Positions 47,166 through 57,142 of a stretch of DNA of 60,603 nucleotides are shown here, piece by piece. This stretch comes from an uncultured Methylococcaceae bacterium (GTDB lineage Bacteria; Pseudomonadota; Gammaproteobacteria; Methylococcales; Methylococcaceae), in NCBI GenBank assembly GCA_903859815.1, contig CAIOOA010000161.1, positions 1 through 60,603 of the forward strand, in the 5' to 3' direction. The position numbers were made by a program, and so were the translations under genes. Numbering within the stretch: position 1 is the stretch's first letter; each line of letters opens with the position of its first letter. Under the pieces are notes generated by a model. It saw only the letters and a list, made by a program, of their open reading frames with translations. It was not told the origin of the DNA and did not search any database.

Positions 47166-47368
47166 TAAATTGCCTCCGGGTCATCAAGTATACGGGTAAA
47201 CCGATATTCGGTCTCTTCCCCTGTCTCAACCATTTTGATGGAGATAAGCCAATCGCCATCGTCCAATCGTCGAACAGGAAAACCGATTTCGTATTTCGGT
47301 CCGAAAACACCGAAAGATTTTATTTTGCCGATTGGTACTGTAGGTGCAGAAAGTTGGTTAGATTGCAT
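47165..47368 (-). CDS. vapX: VapX-type antitoxin (DUF5397)
   Basis: The 67-residue protein has the DUF5397 pattern KYEIGFPVRRLDDGDWLISI, then ETGEETEYRFTRILDDPEA. These are VapX antitoxins that bind VapD. The gene precedes vapD with a one-base overlap, as in known vapXD operons. It is the only toxin-antitoxin pair in the window with both partners intact. Confidence 0.88.
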   Translation of the reverse strand: MQSNQLSAPTVPIGKIKSFGVFGPKYEIGFPVRRLDDGDWLISIKMVETGEETEYRFTRILDDPEAI

Positions 47369-47407
47369 GAGTTGTTTACCAAAATAGTAATTTGTAGTCT
47401 ATTCGCT

Positions 47408-47572
47408 TCATTCCAAAACTGAATCTACTTTGCTCAAATAGGCTTCCCAAGAAACAGTATCTTCATGTCGGGTTTCCTTTAATAACTTTAAATCATCTAT
47501 ATCTTCCAATGTAGATAATTCCACCTCTGAACTCGGATAACGTTGCAGATTATTTAAAATTTCATCAATCAC
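47408..47572 (-). CDS. Small acidic antitoxin-like protein
   Basis: A 54-codon frame starts at GTG and encodes an acidic, helical peptide (SEVELSTLEDIDDLKLLKE, then SWEAYLSKVDSVLE). The pattern resembles the C-terminal toxin-binding half of small antitoxins. An in-frame stop lies five codons upstream of the GTG, so the N-terminal DNA-binding half, if there was one, is missing. No toxin gene is adjacent other than VapXD, which has its own antitoxin. Confidence 0.45.
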   Translation of the reverse strand: MIDEILNNLQRYPSSEVELSTLEDIDDLKLLKETRHEDTVSWEAYLSKVDSVLE

Positions 47573-47647
47573 AAGATAAGTAAATTATTCAGAGACAAGC
47601 AATTATGCTGCATATTGTTAAGCCTTCGGGTTGCGTTATCGAACAGA

Positions 47648-49000
47648 CTAACATCGTAGTTCAGCGACATGAGACTTTAGGCTCGAAATCTGGTAGGTAT
47701 TATTAGATTTTGACTTTGCACTTTTGCCAAATGGCTCATTTGAATATAGTATCAAATTTTCAAAGATTGCTGTTATTACAGGAACGGATACTGAGTTCCC
47801 TAATTGACGGTAAGCAAAAGAGTCATTAGGATGCAGAATGTAATCATCTGGAAAACCCTGTAATCTCGCACACTCCCTAGGCGTAATACGTCTGGGTATT
47901 CCATTTTGAACCACTCCTAATCTGTGAGCATCGCTTGTTACAACAGTAATCGAAATACTTTGAGGATCTAAGAATTTGAATACCTCAAAAGACATATTTC
48001 CGCATGTTGGATTGTATTTACCATTAATTATACGAAGGTAACCCTTCGCGACCAGATTCGCCAAAATATCTTCAACACCGGATTTTTCCCAAAAAGTTTT
48101 TATTTGTTCTAATGTAAGCTCTTTTCCATCCTGCTCTACGCCAAAATGCTTTTTTCTACGATTTCCGATAATAGCATTCATTAGCGCCCTCTCCACATCT
48201 GAACAATGTCCCTTAATCCCCAAGTCCCAAGAATGAATTGAGTTACCTCCACGATAGTCTATCAACCGGACTCCATGAAGATTATCGAATGGTTTGTTTT
48301 GTAAAGCATCCTCTAATTGGTTGATAAACTTGCTTGAACACCTATATCTATCATCAACTTGCAGTTCTAATATATCCTTTACGCATTTGTGAGGAATATT
48401 TGTTGCAAATAAATCATCTTGGAGGATCGCTTTCTTGAATTGATGAGAGTCTGCCGCACCTAAATCTGATTGAATACTTAGATTGGGTACACGTCCCAAT
48501 GTACATACAAGGTAAATTCTTACTCTGTTCTGTGGAACACCAAAACTGGAACTGTTAAGCAATAACGATTTTACCCTATAACCTAATGATTCTAGCCTTG
48601 AAACCACTGTATTATAGGTTCTACCGCCATCATGACTAGTAAAGCCCCTTACATTCTCCAACAACATCAAACTTGGTTTTTTGTTTGCAGATGTAAGTAA
48701 CCTTTCAATTTCAAAAAATAGTGTTCCTCTAGTATCGGCAAAACCCTTTTGTTTTCCTGCGTAGGAAAATGCCTGACAAGGAAATCCAGCAAGGAGTACA
48801 TCATGCTCGGGTAGAGCATCAACCAACCTAATATCCCCATTTGGAACTTCACCATAATTAAGAAGGTAAGTTTCTTTGGCTTTATTGTCTATCTCGCTGG
48901 AGAACACGCATTTTGATTGATAACTGTGCCTATCCAAGGCGAGCGAAAAACCTTTTCGAATACCGCCAATTCCCGAAAATAAATCTACATACCTAATCAT
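47648..49000 (-). CDS. Type II DNA cytosine-5 methyltransferase
   Basis: The 450-residue enzyme has motif I (YVDLFSGIGGIRKGF), catalytic Cys75 in GFPCQ, motif VI ENVRGF (Glu115), RRITPRECARLQGFP and QLGNSVSVPV. The long stretch between these, around residues 185-330, holds the target-recognition domain, so specificity cannot be read off. Its start overlaps the end of the endonuclease gene by four bases, confirming the pair. A+T-rich. Confidence 0.95.
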   Translation of the reverse strand: MIRYVDLFSGIGGIRKGFSLALDRHSYQSKCVFSSEIDNKAKETYLLNYGEVPNGDIRLVDALPEHDVLLAGFPCQAFSYAGKQKGFADTRGTLFFEIERLLTSANKKPSLMLLENVRGFTSHDGGRTYNTVVSRLESLGYRVKSLLLNSSSFGVPQNRVRIYLVCTLGRVPNLSIQSDLGAADSHQFKKAILQDDLFATNIPHKCVKDILELQVDDRYRCSSKFINQLEDALQNKPFDNLHGVRLIDYRGGNSIHSWDLGIKGHCSDVERALMNAIIGNRRKKHFGVEQDGKELTLEQIKTFWEKSGVEDILANLVAKGYLRIINGKYNPTCGNMSFEVFKFLDPQSISITVVTSDAHRLGVVQNGIPRRITPRECARLQGFPDDYILHPNDSFAYRQLGNSVSVPVITAIFENLILYSNEPFGKSAKSKSNNTYQISSLKSHVAELRC

Positions 49001-50046
49001 TGATTTTTGCACCACGCCGCGTTTGCTTCAACCAAGTAATCAACCATATGCTGTATTTCTTCAACCGACATCGCAACCGTACAATCGCTATTGCTGCAAA
49101 GAGTCCGTACTGCTTTTTCGCGTATGTTAATGTTCCCAGCACCATCAATGACATAGCAAATTTTATGGCCTGCACTATGAACACTAGCCATAAGCGAATC
49201 AGATTCACGCGCCTTTCTTTCGATAACACTATTGGTCGTCACTTGAAAGCTGACTTCAATTCCAAAGTATTTACCTTGAGGGGACTTTACAATCACGTCA
49301 AAATTCGTTCCATTACCATCCGTGTTATGGCTTACTCCCGGCAAAGATGAATCCCTGATAACAATCCAGTCAGACGGCAATAGAGATTTCAGGTGTTCTA
49401 CAACGTATTTTTGAGCAAACTGACCTAGGGCATTAGAGGTCGCACCTCCCAATTGCCTACTTACCCGAATATAATTTTCCTTGACGAATTGATCCAATTC
49501 CTGAGGCCGCCCAATCAAAGACCCGACAACGCATCGCTCCTTTACTTCCATAGGCAATGAGTCATTTTCTCCCAATGATCCAAACAATAGAAGCATAGCT
49601 ACATCAATCATTTTTGGTGTAAATTCACCGCCTTTAAGCAGTTTTTTCGAATCAACCAGCAAGGCTGCATTATCCAGCAAACACTTTTCATGAATCTTTT
49701 TGAACTTGTACTCCCAATACTGGTTATCCCAACTGAAATTTAAGACACCATTTGGATAATAACTCGATAATGGAGGAAGCTTATTCAACGCTTCGCCACC
49801 AAGATCAGTCATAACCATTAGATGCTTGAGAAACAACGGACCTGACAACAATTTGTTATGCCGTATGGTTTCCATCCATGAAAATGGGTTTTTGTTGGCA
49901 ACTTTTAGGAGCGAAATGAAAGTATCTTGGGTTTTTAGTAACAAAGGCAGTACGCTTGCATTTCCTGCTGCATGAAGAATTTCTTCGGGCCAATGCAAAA
50001 CCGCCTTTGATTTTAGCTCTGTAAGAGTTCGATTATACTTTGGCAT
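48997..50046 (-). CDS. Type II restriction endonuclease partner
   Basis: The 349-residue protein precedes and overlaps the methyltransferase gene. A PD-(D/E)XK-like core is visible near residues 240-265: GTNFDVIVKSPQGKYFGIEV followed by SFQ, giving D, then E-x-S in place of the usual E-x-K. A His/Trp-rich N-terminal half has no known motif. The call rests on position plus this core. Recognition sequence unknown. Confidence 0.75.
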   Translation of the reverse strand: MPKYNRTLTELKSKAVLHWPEEILHAAGNASVLPLLLKTQDTFISLLKVANKNPFSWMETIRHNKLLSGPLFLKHLMVMTDLGGEALNKLPPLSSYYPNGVLNFSWDNQYWEYKFKKIHEKCLLDNAALLVDSKKLLKGGEFTPKMIDVAMLLLFGSLGENDSLPMEVKERCVVGSLIGRPQELDQFVKENYIRVSRQLGGATSNALGQFAQKYVVEHLKSLLPSDWIVIRDSSLPGVSHNTDGNGTNFDVIVKSPQGKYFGIEVSFQVTTNSVIERKARESDSLMASVHSAGHKICYVIDGAGNINIREKAVRTLCSNSDCTVAMSVEEIQHMVDYLVEANAAWCKNQ

Positions 50047-50082
50047 AAGTTATTTTCCTTTTTTTCCATTTGCCGCACACCC

Positions 50083-51528
50083 CTAAACACTCGTCCCCCC
50101 CACCGTCAACCCATCCACGCGCATGGAAGGCTGGCCTACGCCGACCGGGACGCTTTGGCCTTCCTTGCCGCAGGAACCAACACCGGGGTCGAGTTCCATG
50201 TCATTGCCCACCATGCTGACGCGGGTTAACACTTCAGGTCCATTACCGATTAAGGTTGCGCCTTTCACCGGGCGGGTAACCTTGCCGTTTTCAATCAAAT
50301 AGGCTTCACTGGCAGAAAATACAAACTTGCCGGAGGTAATATCAACTTGACCGCCGCCAAAATTCTTTGCGTACAAGCCTTTTTCCACCGAGGCGATGAT
50401 TTCGGCAGGGTCATGCGAACCCGCCAACATATAGGTATTGGTCATGCGCGGCATCGGCAGATGGGCATAAGACTCCCTGCGCCCGTTGCCTGTCGGCTTG
50501 GTTCCCATCAAACGGGCATTCAGCTTGTCTTGCATGTAACCCTTCAGAATGCCGTTTTCAATCAACACATTGTATTGAGTCGGCGTGCCTTCATCGTCAA
50601 TATTCAACGAGCCGCGCCGTCCCGGCAGGGTTCCATCATCCACCACGGTACACAACGAAGAGGCGACCCGCTCACCAATGCGGCCGGAAAAAACAGAAGT
50701 GCCTTTGCGGTTAAAATCACCTTCCAAACCATGGCCCACGGCTTCGTGCAGCAATACGCCCGGCCAACCCGAACCTAGCACCACCGTCATATTCCCGGCG
50801 GGCGCATCCACGGCCTCCAAGTTGACCAAAGCCATGCGCACCGCTTCCCGCGCATAACCAAAGGCACGTTCATTTTCCAGAAAATAGCGGTAATCGGCTC
50901 GCGCCCCGCCGCCGGAACTGCCTTGTTCCCTCCGACCATTTTGTTGGACGATGACACTGACATTGAGCCGAACCAATGGACGCACGTCGCCATGCATGAT
51001 GCCATCTTGCCCAAGCACAAGGATCACGTCATGAGCGCCGACAAGGTTCACCATCACTTGCTCGACTCGCGGGTCCATTCTCCTCGCCTCGGCATCCAAT
51101 AAAAGCAACAATTGGATTTTTTCGTCCTCCGGCAAGGATTGCAGCGGATCTATCGGCGGGTAAAGCAGACGGCTGGCCGGGTCTGAAGCGATTGCCAATT
51201 TCCCTTCATGCCCGGAAAAGGCAATGGCACGGGCATTTTTCGCCGCATCCATCAACGCTGGCAGGGCGATTTCATCGCTATAAGCAAATCCAGTCTTTTC
51301 GCCTGATACGGCGCGAACGCCGGCACCTTGTTCGATGCTGTGACTACCTTCCTTGACAATCCCATCTTCCAAGCCCCACGATTCATAACGGCTGGATTGC
51401 ATGTAAATATCGGCGGCATCCACTGATGCGCCAAGCAGCGCCCCCATGACACGGTCGATATCGCCAGTGGTGAGTCCCGCCGGTTCCAAAATGGACTGAC
51501 GGGCAAGTTCTAAGGATTGATTGGGCAT
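50083..51528 (-). CDS. tldD: Metalloprotease TldD
   Basis: The 481-residue TldD forms a heterodimeric zinc protease with TldE (PmbA), which degrades unfolded or microcin-type peptides. The zinc motif H-E-x3-H is H261-EAVGH, with the family blocks [15 protein letters not shown] and [15 protein letters not shown] 51528 gives the usual length; the longer frame starts within a weak region. The order rng-yhdP-tldD is conserved in gammaproteobacteria. tldE is not in the window. Confidence 0.96.
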   Translation of the reverse strand: MPNQSLELARQSILEPAGLTTGDIDRVMGALLGASVDAADIYMQSSRYESWGLEDGIVKEGSHSIEQGAGVRAVSGEKTGFAYSDEIALPALMDAAKNARAIAFSGHEGKLAIASDPASRLLYPPIDPLQSLPEDEKIQLLLLLDAEARRMDPRVEQVMVNLVGAHDVILVLGQDGIMHGDVRPLVRLNVSVIVQQNGRREQGSSGGGARADYRYFLENERAFGYAREAVRMALVNLEAVDAPAGNMTVVLGSGWPGVLLHEAVGHGLEGDFNRKGTSVFSGRIGERVASSLCTVVDDGTLPGRRGSLNIDDEGTPTQYNVLIENGILKGYMQDKLNARLMGTKPTGNGRRESYAHLPMPRMTNTYMLAGSHDPAEIIASVEKGLYAKNFGGGQVDITSGKFVFSASEAYLIENGKVTRPVKGATLIGNGPEVLTRVSMVGNDMELDPGVGSCGKEGQSVPVGVGQPSMRVDGLTVGGTSV

Positions 51529-51568
51529 ATTTTCTCTGTTTGATTGAGTCAATTAAAATTCAATGGTG

Positions 51569-54500
51569 TCATTCGGTTTCATCTGCACTCTTTCTGCTAA
51601 CCCCCGATAGGGATTTGAAATCGGACCAAGCCCGATTGACCATCTCCAAAGGCATCCCGCCTTGAATGCGTTGGATATGCGGGTCATCCCAAGAACCGGA
51701 AACTGCATAATTGGTGCTTGCCAAGTTGACATCCTCTGCGCTCATCAGCCGGTGGGCCATGTCAATGACTCCGCTGATGACTGATGACGAAGACGTTTTG
51801 CTTGGAATCACCGAAATGGTTTGTTCAGAATCATGGTTCACGAGTCCGACCCTGCCAAAGACCAATATTTCGGCAGTGACGGCATCAATCAATAAACCCT
51901 TGGTCCTAGCTTGACCTCCCCACAAATGAAAAGCTCCTTCCATGCTGTCAAAAGCCAGCCCCCTACCGAATAAATGACTGAAATCGACCATAAGCACCTT
52001 ACGCAAGGTCTGCAAGTTTAACATGCTCAAGGCTTGGCCTGAGCTTTGATCCATTTGCAACACCTTGCCCCGTCCCAACTTAAACCGAATATCGCCGGCC
52101 AAGGTAGCGGCAGAGAATTGCTGTGGTGAGCCTTCCCATTCCAAGGCAATCGTGGCTTCTGCCGGCGTGCGGTAAATTTCTTCGCCATATCCCAATAGGC
52201 TTAGGAATTGGTTGAGTTCATTGATTTTTAGCCTTCCTTCAAGCTTGGTTTCGTCACGACCGTTCTCCCGCAACCAACTCCCGCTTAAGTCGATATTATG
52301 GTTATCCGTCAGCAAACCTAAACGTCTGATATTAATACCGGAAGGCACATGTTCCGTTTCCAATTCCAGCCCACCCCAATCCATCCCTTGACGCATCAAG
52401 TGTCGGGTACGAATATGCAGTGCTGGCAAATTGGCAGGGTCTGGCGTGAACGAAGGAGGCTGACCCTCAACCACATCGGCAAATTTTGGCAACAACAAAT
52501 GATCGAGATCCAACTTCAGCAGAAGATGGTTGGATTCGGCGTATGAAGCACCAAAAGAACCCTTGCCATACACAAAGTCCACGTCACCGAAAAGCTCCCC
52601 TGACTCTCGTTTTCCACGAATCGTGAGCGGACCGTAATCTTCCCCAAACCATTTCAATTTGCCAATCTGAATATCAAGTTCACGAGGGACGGACCTGGAA
52701 AGCCCAGCACCAAACCCGGCAATCAATTTTCGCCATTCGCCAGCATCGAAGGCATTCATTTTCAGGAATAGCCCTAAGCCCCCCTGCCCTGATAAGCTAG
52801 GTTGAGGTTTTTCCCAAACGACATCGCCACCTTCAAGCCGCCAATAATCATTATTGTCGTTGAACAATAAACGCGCCCGACCTTCCGTACCATAAGCCAG
52901 ATTAATCGAGAAATGGTCGCCCCGCTGCATGACCAGTTCGGCGTTGAATAACTTTTTATCATTTCCGGGCTTCACTAAAGGCGCAGGCAATCTTAATTCC
53001 AAACCTGCCAAATCAGTGGCTAGGTTAAAGCGCATGGGTTTGCTGCCAACATCCAGAGATTCGGGCATTTGAACGTTCAAATGATAGCTAAAATCCCCTT
53101 CGGCATGTTTCCAAAACTCGCCCGGAAATGCCTTGCGCAAAGATGGCACGCTGGCTTTGCCAAGAATGTCCAATAGAATATTGCCATTTTTTTGGGCCAC
53201 ATCCAATAATACGGGTTCGTCCATGACATTGGCAAAAAGCTGCTTGCCTTCCATGCCATTGCCGGTGAAACTCAGAGTGCCAGTGACTTCCTGCACTTTC
53301 ATATTGATTCCCTTCAAAGCCAGACTGTTTCTTTTTAGCTGCAACAAACCGCCGACACCAACACCTTCAGAACCGGAAGCCAAAGGAATCAACAGATTCA
53401 TATCGAGGTGGAATGGCCCTGCAGGTTCTGCCACCCTTGACAAACGCTCAGGGAAAAACCGCATGGAGGTTTGCCGTAAGAACTTCATGGCAGTGGTAAA
53501 CTCGCCATCCATGTTGCCATTCAAACCCAACCAACCATTACCGAGATAATCCCCGGTCTCGGCATGAACGGCATGGAAGGGGATATTCCCAATACGTCCG
53601 CCAGGGGCATCAACAAAAAGCGAAGGCCCAAAAAGCAAGATTTTGGCATTGATATCGTAAAGATGGGGCCAATCGGGGTTGAATTGCATTTCCATGTTCT
53701 CGGAATCCGCCTTTACTTCGAATAGTCCTTGCCCTTGGCGGAAAGGGAACTCGGAAAGATAGCCCCGCAACAACACATCGACATTTTTCAGTTTGCCGTG
53801 GACAAAAGCCTCAGTCAGCCACTTGGCAGAGTTTGGATCAATCATCGCTAGGGGCAAATAGTCACGAATACGGTCTGCCTCCACCTCTGGAAAATGAGCC
53901 GTCATGTCGACGGCAGGGGAATAAACTTCCTGCTCAGGCAAGTCCAGCGCAATATCGATACTACCTTGAATGCCAGGGGCAACCAATGCAAGCTGATGGC
54001 CGACGATATGCCAAGCAGACCCAGCAAAAAATTGATCCGCTGCAAACGGCGTTTGCTCGGGTGGAAGTGTGCCATCCCCCGATCTATGCCATTGAAAACC
54101 ACCGCTTAACATATCTGGGACGATGGGTTTTTTCCATAGTCTAGGTAAATTCAACTCGGGTTTTGCCGCAGTGAATTCAATGCCACCCCTTCGGTCATTG
54201 CCACACAAATGCCCATTGACCCGGCCAATGTTCGGCCAACCCTCAGGAGGCGTATAAGTGATTTCAACGAGTTGACCGCAAAATCCAAAATGTCCATTGG
54301 TCTCATAAACCAACCGTGCATTCCGCACTTCACCTTTGGGTGTGAACCTGTGCAGGGTATCGCGTATACTCGTGTCCAACAGAGGCAGTCCCGCCTCTAT
54401 CAAGGCTTGTGCATCATCAAACCGCAGGTAATTGACCGCAGCCCTTAAGGATTGCAATGTATTGTCGGGTGAATTTGAGACGGCGACGGTAAAATCGGTT

Positions 54501-55459
54501 TCAGGCCAGGCCCGTCCCCGCTGGGAGAGGCTCAAATGTTTGGCACCCAATTGCCAACCATTATCCTCTTTGTGCCACATCACCCATCCTGCCAACTTAT
54601 CTAAATTTAACAGTCCATCTGCCCCGTCAACCCCACGCCAAACGAACACCGGGCGATCCAGGTCCAATTTTCCAATCAACTCACTCAATGCCCCTGCCTT
54701 CCATTTCACCCAAGCTTGCACACCCGCTTCACCCGACCGCAAACGCAGCGGGAACGACTCGATAAACGCCCCTTCCCGCAAACGCTTGGCTTCGATATAA
54801 GCCTTGCCTTGCCAATCTCCTGAATTGAGCGGGTTGCCAGTGATTTCCACCGAAGCTTTGACCAGCTTGCCAAGTTTCCCCGGCAAATCCAACTTGGCAT
54901 CCAACCAATGCCTATCGCCTTCATTGCGCAGCCTAAGTTGAGCCCGACCCAAATGCATGGGCGGACCCCCATTGGCAAAATCCCACTCCATGTCGATGTC
55001 AGTTAACCGCACCTCACCTTCGGCAAATAGCCAAAGCGGCGTGTCACCCGATTTCAAGCCGCTCACCGAAATCCCGCCATCGGGCCTTTGCGACAGACGA
55101 ACCTTGGCTCCGGTAAGACCGATACGATTAACGACGGGTTTGCCGGTGATCACGGTATTCAGCATGTCCAAACCCACGGTCAGGCGTTCAAAATTCAATG
55201 AGGGGCCTTCAGTGTTGGCATTTTCGACTGAAAATCCACGCATGGTCACTTCCGGTATTAATCCCTTCATTCCGGCGGATAGCGACTTGATTTGGATGGA
55301 CTCACCGATGATGGCGCTGATAGCCGATGTCAAATCTTCTCGCCGCTCCGAAACGTGCGGCAATAACCAATAGCGCATAGCCGTCAGCAGCAAGGCCGTG
55401 ACCACTAACCCGATGGCAACGAGGAGATAAAGTAATCGGCTAAACTTCAGGATGGACAT
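51569..55459 (-). CDS. yhdP: YhdP family AsmA-like phospholipid transport protein
   Basis: The 1296-residue protein has one N-terminal membrane anchor (about residues 9-31) and a very long periplasmic part rich in beta strands, ending in the AsmA-like C-terminal region (LRKVLMVDFSHLFGRGLAFD). YhdP proteins bridge inner and outer membranes and help carry phospholipids outward. Size is typical (E. coli 1266). It begins 20 bases after rng ends. Confidence 0.95.
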   Translation of the reverse strand: MSILKFSRLLYLLVAIGLVVTALLLTAMRYWLLPHVSERREDLTSAISAIIGESIQIKSLSAGMKGLIPEVTMRGFSVENANTEGPSLNFERLTVGLDMLNTVITGKPVVNRIGLTGAKVRLSQRPDGGISVSGLKSGDTPLWLFAEGEVRLTDIDMEWDFANGGPPMHLGRAQLRLRNEGDRHWLDAKLDLPGKLGKLVKASVEITGNPLNSGDWQGKAYIEAKRLREGAFIESFPLRLRSGEAGVQAWVKWKAGALSELIGKLDLDRPVFVWRGVDGADGLLNLDKLAGWVMWHKEDNGWQLGAKHLSLSQRGRAWPETDFTVAVSNSPDNTLQSLRAAVNYLRFDDAQALIEAGLPLLDTSIRDTLHRFTPKGEVRNARLVYETNGHFGFCGQLVEITYTPPEGWPNIGRVNGHLCGNDRRGGIEFTAAKPELNLPRLWKKPIVPDMLSGGFQWHRSGDGTLPPEQTPFAADQFFAGSAWHIVGHQLALVAPGIQGSIDIALDLPEQEVYSPAVDMTAHFPEVEADRIRDYLPLAMIDPNSAKWLTEAFVHGKLKNVDVLLRGYLSEFPFRQGQGLFEVKADSENMEMQFNPDWPHLYDINAKILLFGPSLFVDAPGGRIGNIPFHAVHAETGDYLGNGWLGLNGNMDGEFTTAMKFLRQTSMRFFPERLSRVAEPAGPFHLDMNLLIPLASGSEGVGVGGLLQLKRNSLALKGINMKVQEVTGTLSFTGNGMEGKQLFANVMDEPVLLDVAQKNGNILLDILGKASVPSLRKAFPGEFWKHAEGDFSYHLNVQMPESLDVGSKPMRFNLATDLAGLELRLPAPLVKPGNDKKLFNAELVMQRGDHFSINLAYGTEGRARLLFNDNNDYWRLEGGDVVWEKPQPSLSGQGGLGLFLKMNAFDAGEWRKLIAGFGAGLSRSVPRELDIQIGKLKWFGEDYGPLTIRGKRESGELFGDVDFVYGKGSFGASYAESNHLLLKLDLDHLLLPKFADVVEGQPPSFTPDPANLPALHIRTRHLMRQGMDWGGLELETEHVPSGINIRRLGLLTDNHNIDLSGSWLRENGRDETKLEGRLKINELNQFLSLLGYGEEIYRTPAEATIALEWEGSPQQFSAATLAGDIRFKLGRGKVLQMDQSSGQALSMLNLQTLRKVLMVDFSHLFGRGLAFDSMEGAFHLWGGQARTKGLLIDAVTAEILVFGRVGLVNHDSEQTISVIPSKTSSSSVISGVIDMAHRLMSAEDVNLASTNYAVSGSWDDPHIQRIQGGMPLEMVNRAWSDFKSLSGVSRKSADETE

Positions 55460-55479
55460 TTAGAACCGATGAATAATGT

Positions 55480-56934
55480 TTAAAGCAGCACAACGTCATA
55501 TTGCTCCTGACTATACTGGGTTTCGACGCGAAACTTGACACTGACCCCAAGAAATTTTTCCAGCTCGGCGAGCATGTCAGATTCCTCGTCCAACAAGCGC
55601 TCGACCACCTCATTGGAAGCCAGAACCAATAGTTCTTGGACATTATATTGGCGCACCTCGCGGATGATTTCACGAAAAATTTCCAAGCAAACGGTTTCTG
55701 CCGTCTTCAATACCCCGCGCCCGCCGCAACAAGGGCAGGGTTCGCACAAAATGTGCTCCAAACTTTCACGGGTGCGTTTCCGGGTCATTTCCACCAAGCC
55801 CAATGAAGAGACCGTGCTAATGGCGCTTTTTGCATGATCCTTTTCCAAACCCCTTTCCAAGGCGTTTAACACCAACTGTTTATGCTCAGTATCCCGCATA
55901 TCAATGAAATCAATGATAATGATGCCCCCTAAATTGCGTAAGCGCAATTGTCGTGCAATGGCTTGAGCAGCCTCCAAATTGGTCTTGAAAATCGTCTCTT
56001 CCAAATTCCTCCCACCAACGAAAGCGCCCGTGTTCACATCCACCGTGGTCATGGCTTCGGTCTGGTCGAATATGACATAACCGCCGGACTTGAGGACAAC
56101 CTTGCGTTCCAACGCAAGTTTAATCTCCTCCTCCACCCCATACAGCTCAAACAAGGGCCGTTCACCGGAATAATGTTCGATCAGCGAGAGTGATTCCGGC
56201 ACAAATTCCTTGGCAAACTTGTAAAGGCGGGCAAATGTCTCCCTAGAGTCCACGCGGATTTTCTCCACGCGATTGCGTTGCAAATCACGAAGGACTCGCA
56301 TTGCCAGAGGAAGATCCTCATGCAGCAGGGTTTTTACCCGTGCCGTCCTGATCCGTTGGGCCGTGGAATTCCACATTTTATGTAGAAACAACATATCGGC
56401 TCGCAGGGCGGACTCCTCCACGCCATCCGCAGCCGTGCGGCAAATGAAGCCTCCGGTATTGTGTTCACGCAGGAAATTATCCACTATCCCGCGCAACCTG
56501 ACCCGCTCGGCATCGCATTCGATTCGCTGGGAAACCCCGCTGACTTTACAATACGGCATGAACACTTGGTAAACCGAAGGGATGGACACATCTGTGGTCA
56601 ATCTAGCACCCTTGGCCCCAAGCGGATCTTTGATGACTTGCACCACCAAATCTTGCCCTTCCCGAAAAGCCAATTCGATTTGGTCGTTGACAGCCCGTTC
56701 CCGGTCAGTGGCATTCAGATCGGAGACATGCAAGAAAGCGGCACGCTCCAAGCCAATATCCACGAAAGCCGCTTGCATTCCGGGCAACACCCGGCACACC
56801 CTGCCCTTGTAAATATTGCCGACCAACCCCCTTTTGCGGACACGTTCTATCAAAACCTCTTGCAACACACCGTTCTCAACAATCGCAACGCGGGTTTCAG
56901 GTGGGGTGACATTGATCAAAATTTCGTCGCTCAT
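55480..56934 (-). CDS. rng: Ribonuclease G
   Basis: The 484-residue endonuclease matures 16S rRNA 5' ends and decays some mRNAs. An S1 domain covers about residues 35-130 (GNIYKGRVCRVLPGMQAAFV). The catalytic Mg2+ aspartates are Asp299 (TVDVNTG) and Asp342 (IDFID). The Zn-link cysteines occur in CPCCGG near 400. maf/yhdE, normally before it, is absent; the upstream side is a divergent intergenic region leading to rdgC. Confidence 0.97.
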   Translation of the reverse strand: MSDEILINVTPPETRVAIVENGVLQEVLIERVRKRGLVGNIYKGRVCRVLPGMQAAFVDIGLERAAFLHVSDLNATDRERAVNDQIELAFREGQDLVVQVIKDPLGAKGARLTTDVSIPSVYQVFMPYCKVSGVSQRIECDAERVRLRGIVDNFLREHNTGGFICRTAADGVEESALRADMLFLHKMWNSTAQRIRTARVKTLLHEDLPLAMRVLRDLQRNRVEKIRVDSRETFARLYKFAKEFVPESLSLIEHYSGERPLFELYGVEEEIKLALERKVVLKSGGYVIFDQTEAMTTVDVNTGAFVGGRNLEETIFKTNLEAAQAIARQLRLRNLGGIIIIDFIDMRDTEHKQLVLNALERGLEKDHAKSAISTVSSLGLVEMTRKRTRESLEHILCEPCPCCGGRGVLKTAETVCLEIFREIIREVRQYNVQELLVLASNEVVERLLDEESDMLAELEKFLGVSVKFRVETQYSQEQYDVVLL

Positions 56935-57073
56935 CCCCCGAACACCTCCCGCCTGCGTTCGTCACTGGTATCGCTTTCATCGGATCGCATGGACTTTTTT
57001 CACTCGTGCATAACTAATTTTTAGCATTGTAGCAGTGAGTGGGCTATTTAGCCGATAGCCTAAGCGATGTTAT

Positions 57074-57142
57074 ATGAGTGACAAACCTGCCAATAAACCG
57101 GATAATTTGACTTCAACCGTCAACCAAAGGCATATACCCTGA
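57074..57142 (+). CDS. 22-codon reading frame abutting rdgC
   Basis: A frame of 22 codons (MSDKPANKPDNLTSTVNQRH plus two) runs to a TGA that directly touches the rdgC ATG. It has a plausible start but no strong ribosome-binding site. It could be a leader peptide coupled to rdgC, the stub of a deleted gene, or chance. I see no family relation. Confidence 0.25.
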   Translation: MSDKPANKPDNLTSTVNQRHIP

